Shown one piece after another: positions 17,611 through 25,958 of a stretch of 64,000 nt of DNA (its first letter is position 1; every line of letters begins with the position of its first letter). Under the pieces are notes generated by a model that saw nothing but the letters and a program-made list of their open reading frames with translations, did not search any database and was not told where the DNA came from. The position numbers and the translations under genes are program-made. Source of the stretch: G963663365 sp963663365 (GTDB taxonomy: Bacteria; Hinthialibacterota; Hinthialibacteria; Hinthialibacterales; G963663365); assembly GCA_963663365.2 (NCBI GenBank), contig CAXXIH010000008.1, positions 1,116,001 through 1,180,000 on the forward strand, in the 5' to 3' direction.

Positions 17611-18717
17611 TTTGGGCTGCTTTGTCCAGGAATTCTTTCACAAAACTGCTACAGCACAGAACAGCCATCTATTATATTGAGTACAGAATCGCCAGTTACC
17701 ACAGATACTACAAAGTGGTATAATTCTCTCCACTTTTCCAACGATCAACGGTTTTTATTAGCAACAAGTGTTTATAGAATTGACATCTGGAATATTGAAA
17801 CAGGGAAAATAATCCGCACGTTCAGTCCGGAGGATTTTGGTGTAAATAATTTCAATTCAATAAGTGTAACAAATGATTTATCAAAATTACTATTTGTCCA
17901 TTCCGGAGATTACGATCCAATCCACGCCATTATGGCAGACTTAGCCAACGGCGACGTTCTTTGGCAGATTGAATCCGAGCCTTCGGATTATTTCACAAGC
18001 CAACTTTATCTTCCATCCGGAGGATATACCTCTAGAATTGGCCACAATCTTCTTGCTGCGGATGGAAAAACAGCTATCATATATTTCCAATGGGATAAAG
18101 CGGAACGGGAGTATATATGGGCAGACGGCCAGACCGGCATCGTTAAAAATACATTTCCGATTGAAGACGCTTCTCCAATTAAGATATTTAATGACAATCG
18201 GCGCATATTGGCTGCAGGAGGTGGGGAACAGCCTTTTGTTAGGATATACGACTTGAATGACGGTAAAATGATTCAGGAATATCCTAATGCCATCAATGCC
18301 ATACTGACCTCTGATGAGCGGAATTTATATGTTTCGAATCCTGAGAAGGATGAAATCCGTGTTTATAATACGGATGATGGGGAAATGGAGAAGCAATTTG
18401 GCAGTCTGAGCAATCTCGGAGATGATTTCCAAATTACACCATACGGCAGCCGCATTCTTTATGAAGAAGCGTTTATGTGCATTGGACGTCTTGATTACGA
18501 TGCCAAAAAGGAGACCGGCACTTTAATAAAAGTGAAGACTTTAATCGAACATCCGCTAGACATCAACACAACCTCGCATAAGTACGGATATGTGAAAGGT
18601 TTTAGCATAGATGGAAAATATGCCTATCTTGTTATCCGTGAAACCAACACAATCTGGCTATGGGATTTGGAGGAGTTGGGGCTTTCGGGTGTAAAACAGG
18701 GTGAGGAGTACCGGTAA
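17545..18717 (+). CDS. Secreted beta-propeller-like protein, paralogue 3
   Basis: 390 residues. The N-terminal MKSLKPDFLRKSFGLQAALA segment leads into a hydrophobic stretch, then Gly-Ile-Leu-Ser, consistent with a signal peptide. The body shares the propeller pattern with paralogues 1 and 2 (LHFSNDQRFLLATSVYRIDI, WNIETGKIIRTF) but is the most diverged of the three. The last 18 residues, WDLEELGLSGVKQGEEYR, are nevertheless identical. It begins 28 bp after the previous stop with no strong ribosome site, so translational coupling is likely. The role is unknown. Confidence 0.75.
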   Translation: MKSLKPDFLRKSFGLQAALAIWFGLLCPGILSQNCYSTEQPSIILSTESPVTTDTTKWYNSLHFSNDQRFLLATSVYRIDIWNIETGKIIRTFSPEDFGVNNFNSISVTNDLSKLLFVHSGDYDPIHAIMADLANGDVLWQIESEPSDYFTSQLYLPSGGYTSRIGHNLLAADGKTAIIYFQWDKAEREYIWADGQTGIVKNTFPIEDASPIKIFNDNRRILAAGGGEQPFVRIYDLNDGKMIQEYPNAINAILTSDERNLYVSNPEKDEIRVYNTDDGEMEKQFGSLSNLGDDFQITPYGSRILYEEAFMCIGRLDYDAKKETGTLIKVKTLIEHPLDINTTSHKYGYVKGFSIDGKYAYLVIRETNTIWLWDLEELGLSGVKQGEEYR

Positions 18718-18824
18718 AACCGGAAAACTTTCCGGCCAAAGGACATGCCTTATGGTATGTTATTTTATACGGTTTAAGAGCCATGCATTGAAACATTGTG
18801 GGGCATGAACAAAGGGAGCTGAAT

Positions 18825-20450
18825 TTGGATACGGAAAGAACAAGCGGCTGGTATCTGCTTTTTATCCTTGGAAGCGGACTTATTATCCTGCTGTGCGTCA
18901 TTGTCTGGATTTGCTGGTACACAGCAACATCCAGCTACAAAACGTATCCCCTGAATCATTTTGCCGAAATATCCAAGCCGGGACAGATCGCGATCTTCAG
19001 CTACCCAAAATTCAGATTGACTGAGAATGGGGAGTGGGTGGCAACACAAAGCCGGCTTTTGGTTACGGCTCATGATGAGCGTTTCGCCGAGACGAAAAGC
19101 GGCGTCTATTACTTTCGCTGCAACAAAGACGGCGCAATCCAACTCAAGCATCAGGGATTTTCGATTCTGTACAAGTTGGAGGATGTCGCACTTTTGCATC
19201 CGGATGGGAGCGAAAAATCGCTGGCCTTTGAGGACGGTGTCCAATCCTTACCCAATATCATCGAAAGCGTGGCGTATTGGATGGACTACTTTCCGATGAT
19301 TAATTCGGCCCTAATTCATGGTCAGGACTATTTCCGGCACGCCGTCGTCATTACCGAAAAAATGAGAGCGGCCATGGAGAAAGCCTCTCTCATCAAAGGC
19401 TTCAACGAGAATACTGTCCTGGCCGTTAAATTCAGTATTTACAAAGTCACGGATGATGGTCTCGTTACGCTGGACCGGGACCGTACGATTGACTGGGATA
19501 AAAATTATGAGTTAAGAGGTCCGTTACAGGTCATGAAAGAGGGGCGGGTGAAGCACCGTTTCTACTTTCACTACGGCTACATGAAAAACAAAGAATACGA
19601 TTGGGATTTCAGCGGTATTACCGGATTCCAAGCCCAGGCGGAATTGAAATCCGATGAGAATCAAAACCATTGGCTGATTGTAACCGTTCCGCTCTCAAAA
19701 TTGATCGAAGACGCTCCCGGTCCTTTAATGTTTGAGATGGCCGTGCATTTCGAGGAAGGCGATATGCCCTATTCCGGTCTTCGGGAGCTAACCCAGTCAG
19801 ACCGGGTTGAGGAGGCCGCTTTCACACTCGGCGCAAAACAACAAATCTCCGAGGAGCTCAAGGTTTATTTCCCAAAACCGGGTACAGCTCAAACTGTGGA
19901 ATTGTTAACCGGATTTCAATTGACAGGGATTGAGGACTTGTTACCGGCGGATTCCAAAGTTTTGGAAAGCCGCTTGCTCTTAACGCTCTTTGGGGATGGG
20001 CTAATTCAACACACACGATTTTGGTTCCCATTTGAGGCAGTCTACGAGTTTTTGCCGAGTCCGAAGTCTGAATTTGTCATGCATAACAAAGCGGGCCTAC
20101 AGGGGGAACTGTTGCTTGCTCACGATTCCGGCGAAGACAATCCGGTGGTTCCCGTACAAGAAAAAAACAAAGATTTCGAAGAGTACGTATTCGACGGTCC
20201 GGAAATTAGCCTCCAGGTCACTCCCGAATCTCTTATATTTGGCGGTGGAGAAAACATCACTGACGGACAATCGAACAAGATCTACTTAGCGCCGATTTCC
20301 ACAGAGCGGTTTGGCAATGTGGTCCAGACCGGCGGCGATTGTTGGCGGTTTCATTCGACCACAAGTTATGCCATGGATGCGAACAATCGGCCCCGCCTGA
20401 TCCTAAACTGCACCGGCAGTGTGGAAATCCCCCTATCCGCGAAAAATTGA
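18825..20450 (+). CDS. Membrane-anchored protein related to the hydrolase N-terminal and DNRLRE-like regions
   Basis: 541 residues from TTG 18825, which AAGGGAG precedes by six bases; GTG 18798 is the alternative. One membrane helix (about 10-32, LLFILGSGLIILLCVIVWIC) follows a short N-terminus, so the rest should lie outside the inner membrane. Residues about 45-300 resemble the N-terminal domain of the protein at 11119 (GQIAIFSYPKFRL, a Trp/Tyr-rich core, IDWDKNYELRGPL). The C-terminal part, with SRLLLTLFGDG and a final RPRLILNCTGS, looks like a DNRLRE-type beta domain. It closes the secreted-protein block and could tether or assist the hydrolase (inference). Confidence 0.65.
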   Translation: MDTERTSGWYLLFILGSGLIILLCVIVWICWYTATSSYKTYPLNHFAEISKPGQIAIFSYPKFRLTENGEWVATQSRLLVTAHDERFAETKSGVYYFRCNKDGAIQLKHQGFSILYKLEDVALLHPDGSEKSLAFEDGVQSLPNIIESVAYWMDYFPMINSALIHGQDYFRHAVVITEKMRAAMEKASLIKGFNENTVLAVKFSIYKVTDDGLVTLDRDRTIDWDKNYELRGPLQVMKEGRVKHRFYFHYGYMKNKEYDWDFSGITGFQAQAELKSDENQNHWLIVTVPLSKLIEDAPGPLMFEMAVHFEEGDMPYSGLRELTQSDRVEEAAFTLGAKQQISEELKVYFPKPGTAQTVELLTGFQLTGIEDLLPADSKVLESRLLLTLFGDGLIQHTRFWFPFEAVYEFLPSPKSEFVMHNKAGLQGELLLAHDSGEDNPVVPVQEKNKDFEEYVFDGPEISLQVTPESLIFGGGENITDGQSNKIYLAPISTERFGNVVQTGGDCWRFHSTTSYAMDANNRPRLILNCTGSVEIPLSAKN

Positions 20451-20500
20451 AGCGGTTGTTAGACGATTCCGGCAATTTAATCGGGCTGGTTGGAATTATA

Positions 20501-20538
20501 CGCGGCTTCAGCCGGTTTTAAGGCCGGCTGAAGCCGCG
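20501..20538. terminator. Long perfect hairpin between convergent genes
   Basis: CGCGGCTTCAGCCGG and CCGGCTGAAGCCGCG form a 15-bp perfect stem with an 8-base loop. No T-run follows on either strand. It lies between the stop at 20450 and the rho stop at 20591 and probably ends or protects both transcripts. Confidence 0.6.
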
Positions 20539-20590
20539 AAAAAGACGAGAGGGAAATTGATGATTGTGCGTTCTTGTGCACTTAACCGAA

Positions 20591-22072
20591 TCAGCGGCTG
20601 AGCGTCGTCAAGAACTCATTGTTTGAGTCAGTCTTCTTCATCCGTTCCACAAGCAGTTCAACGGCTTCAGAAGCATTCATCTCATTGAGAACCTTACGCA
20701 GTAACCAGCAACGTTCGAGCTCTTCGGGCGGCATAAGCAGTTCTTCACGGCGGGTCTTGCTGCGGTTGATATCGATTGCAGGATAAATACGCCGTTCGGC
20801 CAGTTTGCGGTCCAAATGAAGTTCGAGGTTACCGGTGCCCTTAAATTCTTCGTAAATAACGTCATCCATACGGCTACCGGTGTCGATCAGGGCCGTGGCC
20901 ATAATCGAAAGGCTTCCGCCTTCTTCGATATTCCGCGCGGCACCAAAGAAACGCTTGGGATTGATCAACGCGGAAGAGTCGATACCACCGGAAAGAATCT
21001 TTCCGCTGTGCGGAACAACCTGGTTATAAGCGCGCCCCAAACGTGTGATGGAATCGAGCAGGATAACGACATCCTTTTTGTACTCGACCAGACGTTTGGC
21101 TTTTTCGATCACCATTTCGGCCACTTGGACATGCCGGTCAGGCGGCTCATCGAAAGTGGATGAAATCACTTCGCCTTCCCGAACCATACGCTGCATGTCG
21201 GTGACTTCTTCAGGCCGCTCATCGATCAAGAGGACAATCAGATACACATCGGTATGATTGGCCATGATCGAGTTGGCGAGTTCCTGCAGCAGAATCGTTT
21301 TACCGGAGTTCGGGGGAGCCACAATCAAGGCGCGTTGGCCTTTGCCCATAGGCGTAATCAGATCGATGATGCGCGAAGCGATATGCTCTTTGCCGCGTTC
21401 GAGCCGGAAGCGTTCTTGCGGAAAGAACGGTGTCAGGTTGTCAAACAGAACCTTCTTTTTGGCTGTTTCGGGCGGCTCGTAATTGATCTGATCGACCTTG
21501 AGGAGCGCGAAATAACGCTCACCATCCTTGGGGGGACGAATCAAGCCCGTAACATTATCGCCTTTGCGCAAACCGAATCTGCGAATTTGGGAAGGCGATA
21601 CATAAATATCGTCCGGACCGGGAAGATAGTTGTAACTGGAGCTGCGTAAAAAACCGAAACCTTCCGGCAACGCTTCCAACACACCTTCACCGGGCAATAC
21701 ACCGTTATCTCCCTGACGCTGAGCTTGATGCTGGAAAATACGGTAAATCAGCTCTTGTTTGCGTAACCCGGAACAATTATCGACCCCAAGATGATTGGCA
21801 AGGTCAGTCAGCTCGGTCATCGTCCGCTGTTTGAGATCCGAAACATCGACACTTGCTTCCGATACAACAAAATCGCGTCTTGCAGCTGTTGCAACAGCAG
21901 GTATCTCTCTTGTGTCATTCATTACCGAGGGTTCTTCTTTTCTGGGTCTTCCCCGCGTTCGGCGTGGAGGAGATCCGGAAGCAGAACTTGTAGTTCTCGG
22001 CCGAGTTCTTCGAGGCGACCGCGATTGTGTAGAACCTTTGTCGCCCTCAGTTGTTTTTGTTCGTCGGACCAT
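20591..22072 (-). CDS. rho: Transcription termination factor Rho
   Basis: Hexameric RNA-dependent ATPase that ends transcription. The order is: basic extension (1-75), Rho N-terminal helical domain (LKQRTMTELTDLANHLGV), cold-shock-type RNA-binding domain (GVLEALPEGFGFLRSSSYNY, PSQIRRFGLRKGD), then the RecA-like core. The core has Walker A APPNSGKT, Walker B VVILLDSITRLGRAYN, Q-loop SGGIDSSAL and R-loop KGTGNLELHLDR. The ATG at 22072 has AGAGGA six bases upstream but overlaps coaE by 151 bp. The alternative ATG 21922 overlaps the coaE stop (TAATG) and would remove the first 50 residues, including an AT-hook-like GRPRK at 41-45. Confidence 0.96.
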   Translation of the reverse strand: MVRRTKTTEGDKGSTQSRSPRRTRPRTTSSASGSPPRRTRGRPRKEEPSVMNDTREIPAVATAARRDFVVSEASVDVSDLKQRTMTELTDLANHLGVDNCSGLRKQELIYRIFQHQAQRQGDNGVLPGEGVLEALPEGFGFLRSSSYNYLPGPDDIYVSPSQIRRFGLRKGDNVTGLIRPPKDGERYFALLKVDQINYEPPETAKKKVLFDNLTPFFPQERFRLERGKEHIASRIIDLITPMGKGQRALIVAPPNSGKTILLQELANSIMANHTDVYLIVLLIDERPEEVTDMQRMVREGEVISSTFDEPPDRHVQVAEMVIEKAKRLVEYKKDVVILLDSITRLGRAYNQVVPHSGKILSGGIDSSALINPKRFFGAARNIEEGGSLSIMATALIDTGSRMDDVIYEEFKGTGNLELHLDRKLAERRIYPAIDINRSKTRREELLMPPEELERCWLLRKVLNEMNASEAVELLVERMKKTDSNNEFLTTLSR

Positions 22073-22584
22073 TGTGCATCCTCTCGTCTTTGAAAATCCT
22101 CATCGGACCAACCCCGAGACGTTTTTAGGCGCTCGGCTCTCAGTTCTCGCGGGGCGGAAACGATCAAGAGTTCATCTAATTCCGATTCCAGCCCCCATTC
22201 GGGGATCAGCGCTGCATCGACAACGAGCATCCGGGCTCGAACGGCTGCATCATTGCGATAGCCAGCGATGAGTTTTTTAATTCGATCCACCAATACGGGG
22301 TGGACGATTTGATTCAAATCATTTAGCGCTTGAGCATCGGCAAAAACAATGCGGCCCAATGCGCGCCGACATATTCCACCGGATTCATCCAAGATTTCGT
22401 TTCCGAATCTCTGAACCAGCGCCGGCTTTAGAGGGCTGTCATTTGCCAATAAGGCATGCCCTAAAGAATCGGCGTCAATCCGCTCGGCACCCCAGTCTTC
22501 AAACCATCGGCTGACTTCGCCTTTTCCGGCGCCCGGTAATCCCGCAATCCCCAGCACGCACCGCAAAACATCCCGATTCGGCAT
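21922..22584 (-). CDS. coaE: Dephospho-CoA kinase
   Basis: Phosphorylates the 3' hydroxyl of dephospho-CoA, the last step of CoA synthesis. The family pattern is clear: IDADSLGHALL, VQRFGNEILDESGGICRRAL, GRIVFADAQALNDLNQIVHP and a C-terminal NRGRLEELGRELQVLLP. The P-loop reads GLPGAGKGE, with Gly where CoaE normally has Ser or Thr after the lysine. ATG 22584 (220 residues) is preferred over TTG 22629 because AGGTGG precedes it and the longer form overlaps polA. The stop overlaps an internal rho ATG. Confidence 0.92.
   Translation of the reverse strand: MPNRDVLRCVLGIAGLPGAGKGEVSRWFEDWGAERIDADSLGHALLANDSPLKPALVQRFGNEILDESGGICRRALGRIVFADAQALNDLNQIVHPVLVDRIKKLIAGYRNDAAVRARMLVVDAALIPEWGLESELDELLIVSAPRELRAERLKTSRGWSDEDFQRREDAQWSDEQKQLRATKVLHNRGRLEELGRELQVLLPDLLHAERGEDPEKKNPR
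22079..22084 (-). promoter_or_regulatory. Ribosome binding site supporting the long rho start
   Basis: AGAGGA on the minus strand lies six bases before ATG 22072, inside the coaE coding region. The alternative start at 21922 has only weak AAGAAG upstream. Confidence 0.6.
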
Positions 22585-22613
22585 CGTCTTGCCACCACCT
22601 GTTATGACTCCCT

Positions 22614-25274
22614 TTAAAGTTCGGCCCAATTGGCGCCAACACTGATGTCAACCGGGGTGGGAATGCCAATATCAATCACACGTTCCATGATGCGTCGAAT
22701 ATCGCCCGCAACCGAATTCACACATCCTTCGTCAACTTCAAAGATCAACTCATCGTGAACAGTCAAAATCATCTTTACAGGCGGTTTCTTATCTCGTATC
22801 CAAGATGCGGTACAAACCATCGCCTTTTTAAGCATATCCGCAGCCGAACCTTGGATAGGCGCGTTGATGGCCGCACGCCGGGCGGCTTCTCGCCGCAAAC
22901 GGTTCTGGTCGTCTAATCCACGCGCCGGAATCCGGCGTCCCATGATGGTTCTAATAAATCCATTCGCTTTACCTTCCTCAACGATCATGTCGAGGTAAGC
23001 ACGAACACGGGGAAAGTTTTCAAAGAAAGCATCGATATACTGTTGTGCCTCCTGACGGCTGATTTTTAATCGTTGAGCGAGACCATGAGCCGTCATACCG
23101 TAATTCAAACCGAAATTGACCGCTTTTGCTTTGCTGCGCATGGCATCGTCAACTTCAAGCGGGAGCACGCCGAAAATTTCCGTCGCCGTTCTTGTGTGTA
23201 TATCTTCACCATGGGAAAACGCATCAATTAAGCCAGGATCTTGTGCAAGGTATCCAAGTATGCGTAGTTCGATCTGAGAATAATCTGCGGATATCAACCG
23301 CCTACCGTCCGGGGCTACAAATCCCTGCCGCACGCGCTTGCCCATTTCTGTACGTACGGGGATATTTTGAAGATTCGGATCGGTTGAAGAAATACGGCCA
23401 GTATTGGTCGATGCCTGATGATACGACGTATGGACCCGTCCGTCGATGGTGGACACAAGATTGGGCAAGGCATCCAGATAGGTTGATTTCAGTTTGGCAC
23501 GTTGCCGGTAGTCAATAATCGACCGGCAGATTTCAACGCCCTCATCGGCCAGTTTTTCGAGGATATCCGCTCGGGTTGACCGCTTTTTGCCCGGCGGTGC
23601 AATACCCATCTCATCAAAAAGAACCGCAGCCAACTGAGATGGCGAATTGACATTAAAAACGCGTCCTGCTTGCTCAAAAATTTCCGCTTCCAGTCTTCCC
23701 ATCTCCTCGCTCAGCGCTTCTGATTGCCGGGCAAGAATATCCACATCGATTAGAACACCATTGCACTCCATCTCACGCAACACATCGACAAGCGGAAGTT
23801 CCACTTGTTCATAGAGTTCCTTCACCCCCCTCTCTTCTAGACGTGGCGCGTAGTAAGCATGAAGCTGTAATGTCGCATCGGCATCGGCCGCAGCGTAATC
23901 AGAGACTGCTAAGGCATCGAGTTGGTCGAATGTCTGTTGTGCTTTGCCCTTGCCCGCAATCTCATCATATTTGGCCATAGGCATTTGTAGAATCGAGGCC
24001 GCCAAACCCTTAAGACCATGTGTGGCGGCATCCGGATCAGCCAGCTGGGCCATAATCATTGTGTCATCTGAATTGCGGACGGTTATCCCATAACGCTTAA
24101 GCACGTGAGAATCGAATTTAAGATTGTGGGCCGCTTTAGGGCGATTCTCGTCTTCAAATAACGGCTTCATAAGTTCCAAAGCGGCCCGGCGGTCCAAGTT
24201 GGTTTCACCGGCGTGCCCGCAAGGAACATAAAAGGAACATCCTTCATTTTCGGCAAAAGAAAAACCGACCATCTCCAAGGTATGCACATTGAGAGCGTCT
24301 GTTTCAGTATCAAACGCCAAACAGCCTCCGGATGAGAGGCCGTTTATGATTTTCTGCAATTCCTCTAAGGATTCAACTAACCGATAGTCTTTTGGTTTCT
24401 CCCGAACGCCCGCATGGTCACGCCAATAAGCCGCCCGTGTTCGAAACTCGAGTTCAGAGAAATGCTTGTAAAGCCGCTCTGCATCAGGTTCACGCCGTGT
24501 GAGCACATCTTCACTCAACTCAAGTGCCACATCAGTCCTGATTTTGGCCAACTCCCGTGAGCGATAAACCAATTCCCGATTCTCTTTTAAAGCATCGCGC
24601 CGCTTGGGTCCCTTTACGTTATCGATATTATCGAAAAGGTTTTCAAGGCTTCCGAATTCTGCAATCAGGCTTCCAGCCGTCTTTTCACCAATACCGGGGA
24701 CGCCGGGAATATTATCCACACTGTCGCCCATCAAGGCTAAAACATCGACGAATGCCAACGGTGGAACACTATACTTCTCAATAACCGCATCGGCATCGTA
24801 AATCTTGGTCTTGCCCATATGCGTCCGCAAAATGGAGACTTTATCGGACACCAGCTGAAGCATGTCTTTGTCCGACGTGGCGATCACAACATTCCCGCCC
24901 CGCTCTTCCCACCAGCGGGCAATCGTTCCAATCAAATCGTCTGCTTCAAAACCGTCTTTCTCAAACCTGGGGATTCCAAATGAATCAATGATTTCTTTTA
25001 CAATTGGAATTTGCTCTTGAAGTTCTATAGGGCATTCTTCTCGATTCGCCTTGTACTCAGGATCAATCTCGGAACGGAAGGTCGGTGCGGGAGTATCAAA
25101 AATAATCACACTAACGGCATCGCTGATTGTACGATCAATCAGATCCATCGAATTCAAGAATCCAAAGACCGCACCTGTCGGTTTGCCATCTGAACGCGTC
25201 ATTTCCGTCATGGCATGAAATGCGCGGAACAAAAACGAACTTCCGTCAACAAGTACAAGCGTGCCTTGGACCAT
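22614..25274 (-). CDS. polA: DNA polymerase I
   Basis: Repair and Okazaki-fragment polymerase, 886 residues, normal length. The N-terminal 5' nuclease domain has LVDGSSFLFRAFHA, EADDLIGTIA and DNIPGVPGIGEKTA. The 3'-5' proofreading domain keeps its catalytic DTET (about residue 321) and AHNLKFDSHVL. The polymerase domain has LISADYSQIELRILG (about 660), KAVNFGLNYGM and LTVHDELIFEV (about 840). All three activities therefore look intact. It is the first gene of the polA-coaE-rho unit, with 29 bp to coaE. No clear ribosome site precedes the ATG. Confidence 0.98.
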   Translation of the reverse strand: MVQGTLVLVDGSSFLFRAFHAMTEMTRSDGKPTGAVFGFLNSMDLIDRTISDAVSVIIFDTPAPTFRSEIDPEYKANREECPIELQEQIPIVKEIIDSFGIPRFEKDGFEADDLIGTIARWWEERGGNVVIATSDKDMLQLVSDKVSILRTHMGKTKIYDADAVIEKYSVPPLAFVDVLALMGDSVDNIPGVPGIGEKTAGSLIAEFGSLENLFDNIDNVKGPKRRDALKENRELVYRSRELAKIRTDVALELSEDVLTRREPDAERLYKHFSELEFRTRAAYWRDHAGVREKPKDYRLVESLEELQKIINGLSSGGCLAFDTETDALNVHTLEMVGFSFAENEGCSFYVPCGHAGETNLDRRAALELMKPLFEDENRPKAAHNLKFDSHVLKRYGITVRNSDDTMIMAQLADPDAATHGLKGLAASILQMPMAKYDEIAGKGKAQQTFDQLDALAVSDYAAADADATLQLHAYYAPRLEERGVKELYEQVELPLVDVLREMECNGVLIDVDILARQSEALSEEMGRLEAEIFEQAGRVFNVNSPSQLAAVLFDEMGIAPPGKKRSTRADILEKLADEGVEICRSIIDYRQRAKLKSTYLDALPNLVSTIDGRVHTSYHQASTNTGRISSTDPNLQNIPVRTEMGKRVRQGFVAPDGRRLISADYSQIELRILGYLAQDPGLIDAFSHGEDIHTRTATEIFGVLPLEVDDAMRSKAKAVNFGLNYGMTAHGLAQRLKISRQEAQQYIDAFFENFPRVRAYLDMIVEEGKANGFIRTIMGRRIPARGLDDQNRLRREAARRAAINAPIQGSAADMLKKAMVCTASWIRDKKPPVKMILTVHDELIFEVDEGCVNSVAGDIRRIMERVIDIGIPTPVDISVGANWAEL

Positions 25275-25898
25275 CTTAAAACCATATAGAAAACAAATGC
25301 AGCAAAGGAGCTGATTTCATCATTTCGGGTGTGAGGAATGAGACTTATTCTTTATACGAAGCATCGCGGCCCTCTGATACCAGGCCTTCATCCACAAAAT
25401 CACGCCCTATGACCACATCAAACACTGCAGGCAAAATTCGCCAAATATAGATGACAATTTTGCAATCCCCGGGTTTGCTGATTAACGATTTCACGAATCC
25501 GGATTTGCATGGATTTGCCAGGCAATATCCGGCCTTCCAGATTTTATGTCCGGGATAGAACCAGATTGATATTGAAGATCACTCAACGAACGATTCACCC
25601 CTAGCATAGAATGGCGTTCGTTTGTTCAGACTTTTTTTGGCGGGAATACCCCTGAAATACCTTAGTATCATAGCCGCTTTGAATTGTATTACCAGAATCA
25701 GCTTTGACAGACAAAAAGATTATGGGATTTCATTTTCACTGGGGCATGCCGACCTTCGGCAGGTTATGACAGAGACATGTCAAATTTCCGAATCCGATCC
25801 AGAGGTAAAACAGCCACTGTCAATATGATAATTCTATCGTGGCGCCTACAAAGTGGCAAGAATAAATGCACAAATAATCCCTAAGGGGCAATAATAGA
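25275..25898. other. Intergenic region upstream of polA
   Basis: About 620 bp between polA (reading left) and the terminator of the secretin operon. It must hold the polA promoter, but I see no convincing boxes. One 68-codon plus-strand frame (25622-25828) has no ribosome site or recognisable protein. No RNA gene or mobile element is seen. Confidence 0.4.
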
Positions 25899-25934
25899 AT
25901 AGGGGTGGTAACAGATTTCTGTTACCACCCCTAT
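25899..25934 (-). terminator. Terminator of the secretin operon
   Basis: A perfect 17-bp stem (ATAGGGGTGGTAACAGA and its complement) with a two-base loop lies 24 bp after the secretin stop. On the minus strand it is followed by TCTATTATTG, a weak U-tract. Confidence 0.75.
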
Positions 25935-25958
25935 AAAGTCTAAATTCTATGTTTCGTT

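Noticed and set aside
20501..20538. Classical Rho-independent terminator
   Set aside because: The stem is perfect but no T-run follows on either strand, so I list it as a hairpin with lower confidence.
25622..25828. 68-codon plus-strand frame upstream of polA
   Set aside because: No ribosome site and no recognisable protein features; it lies in an otherwise AT-rich promoter gap.
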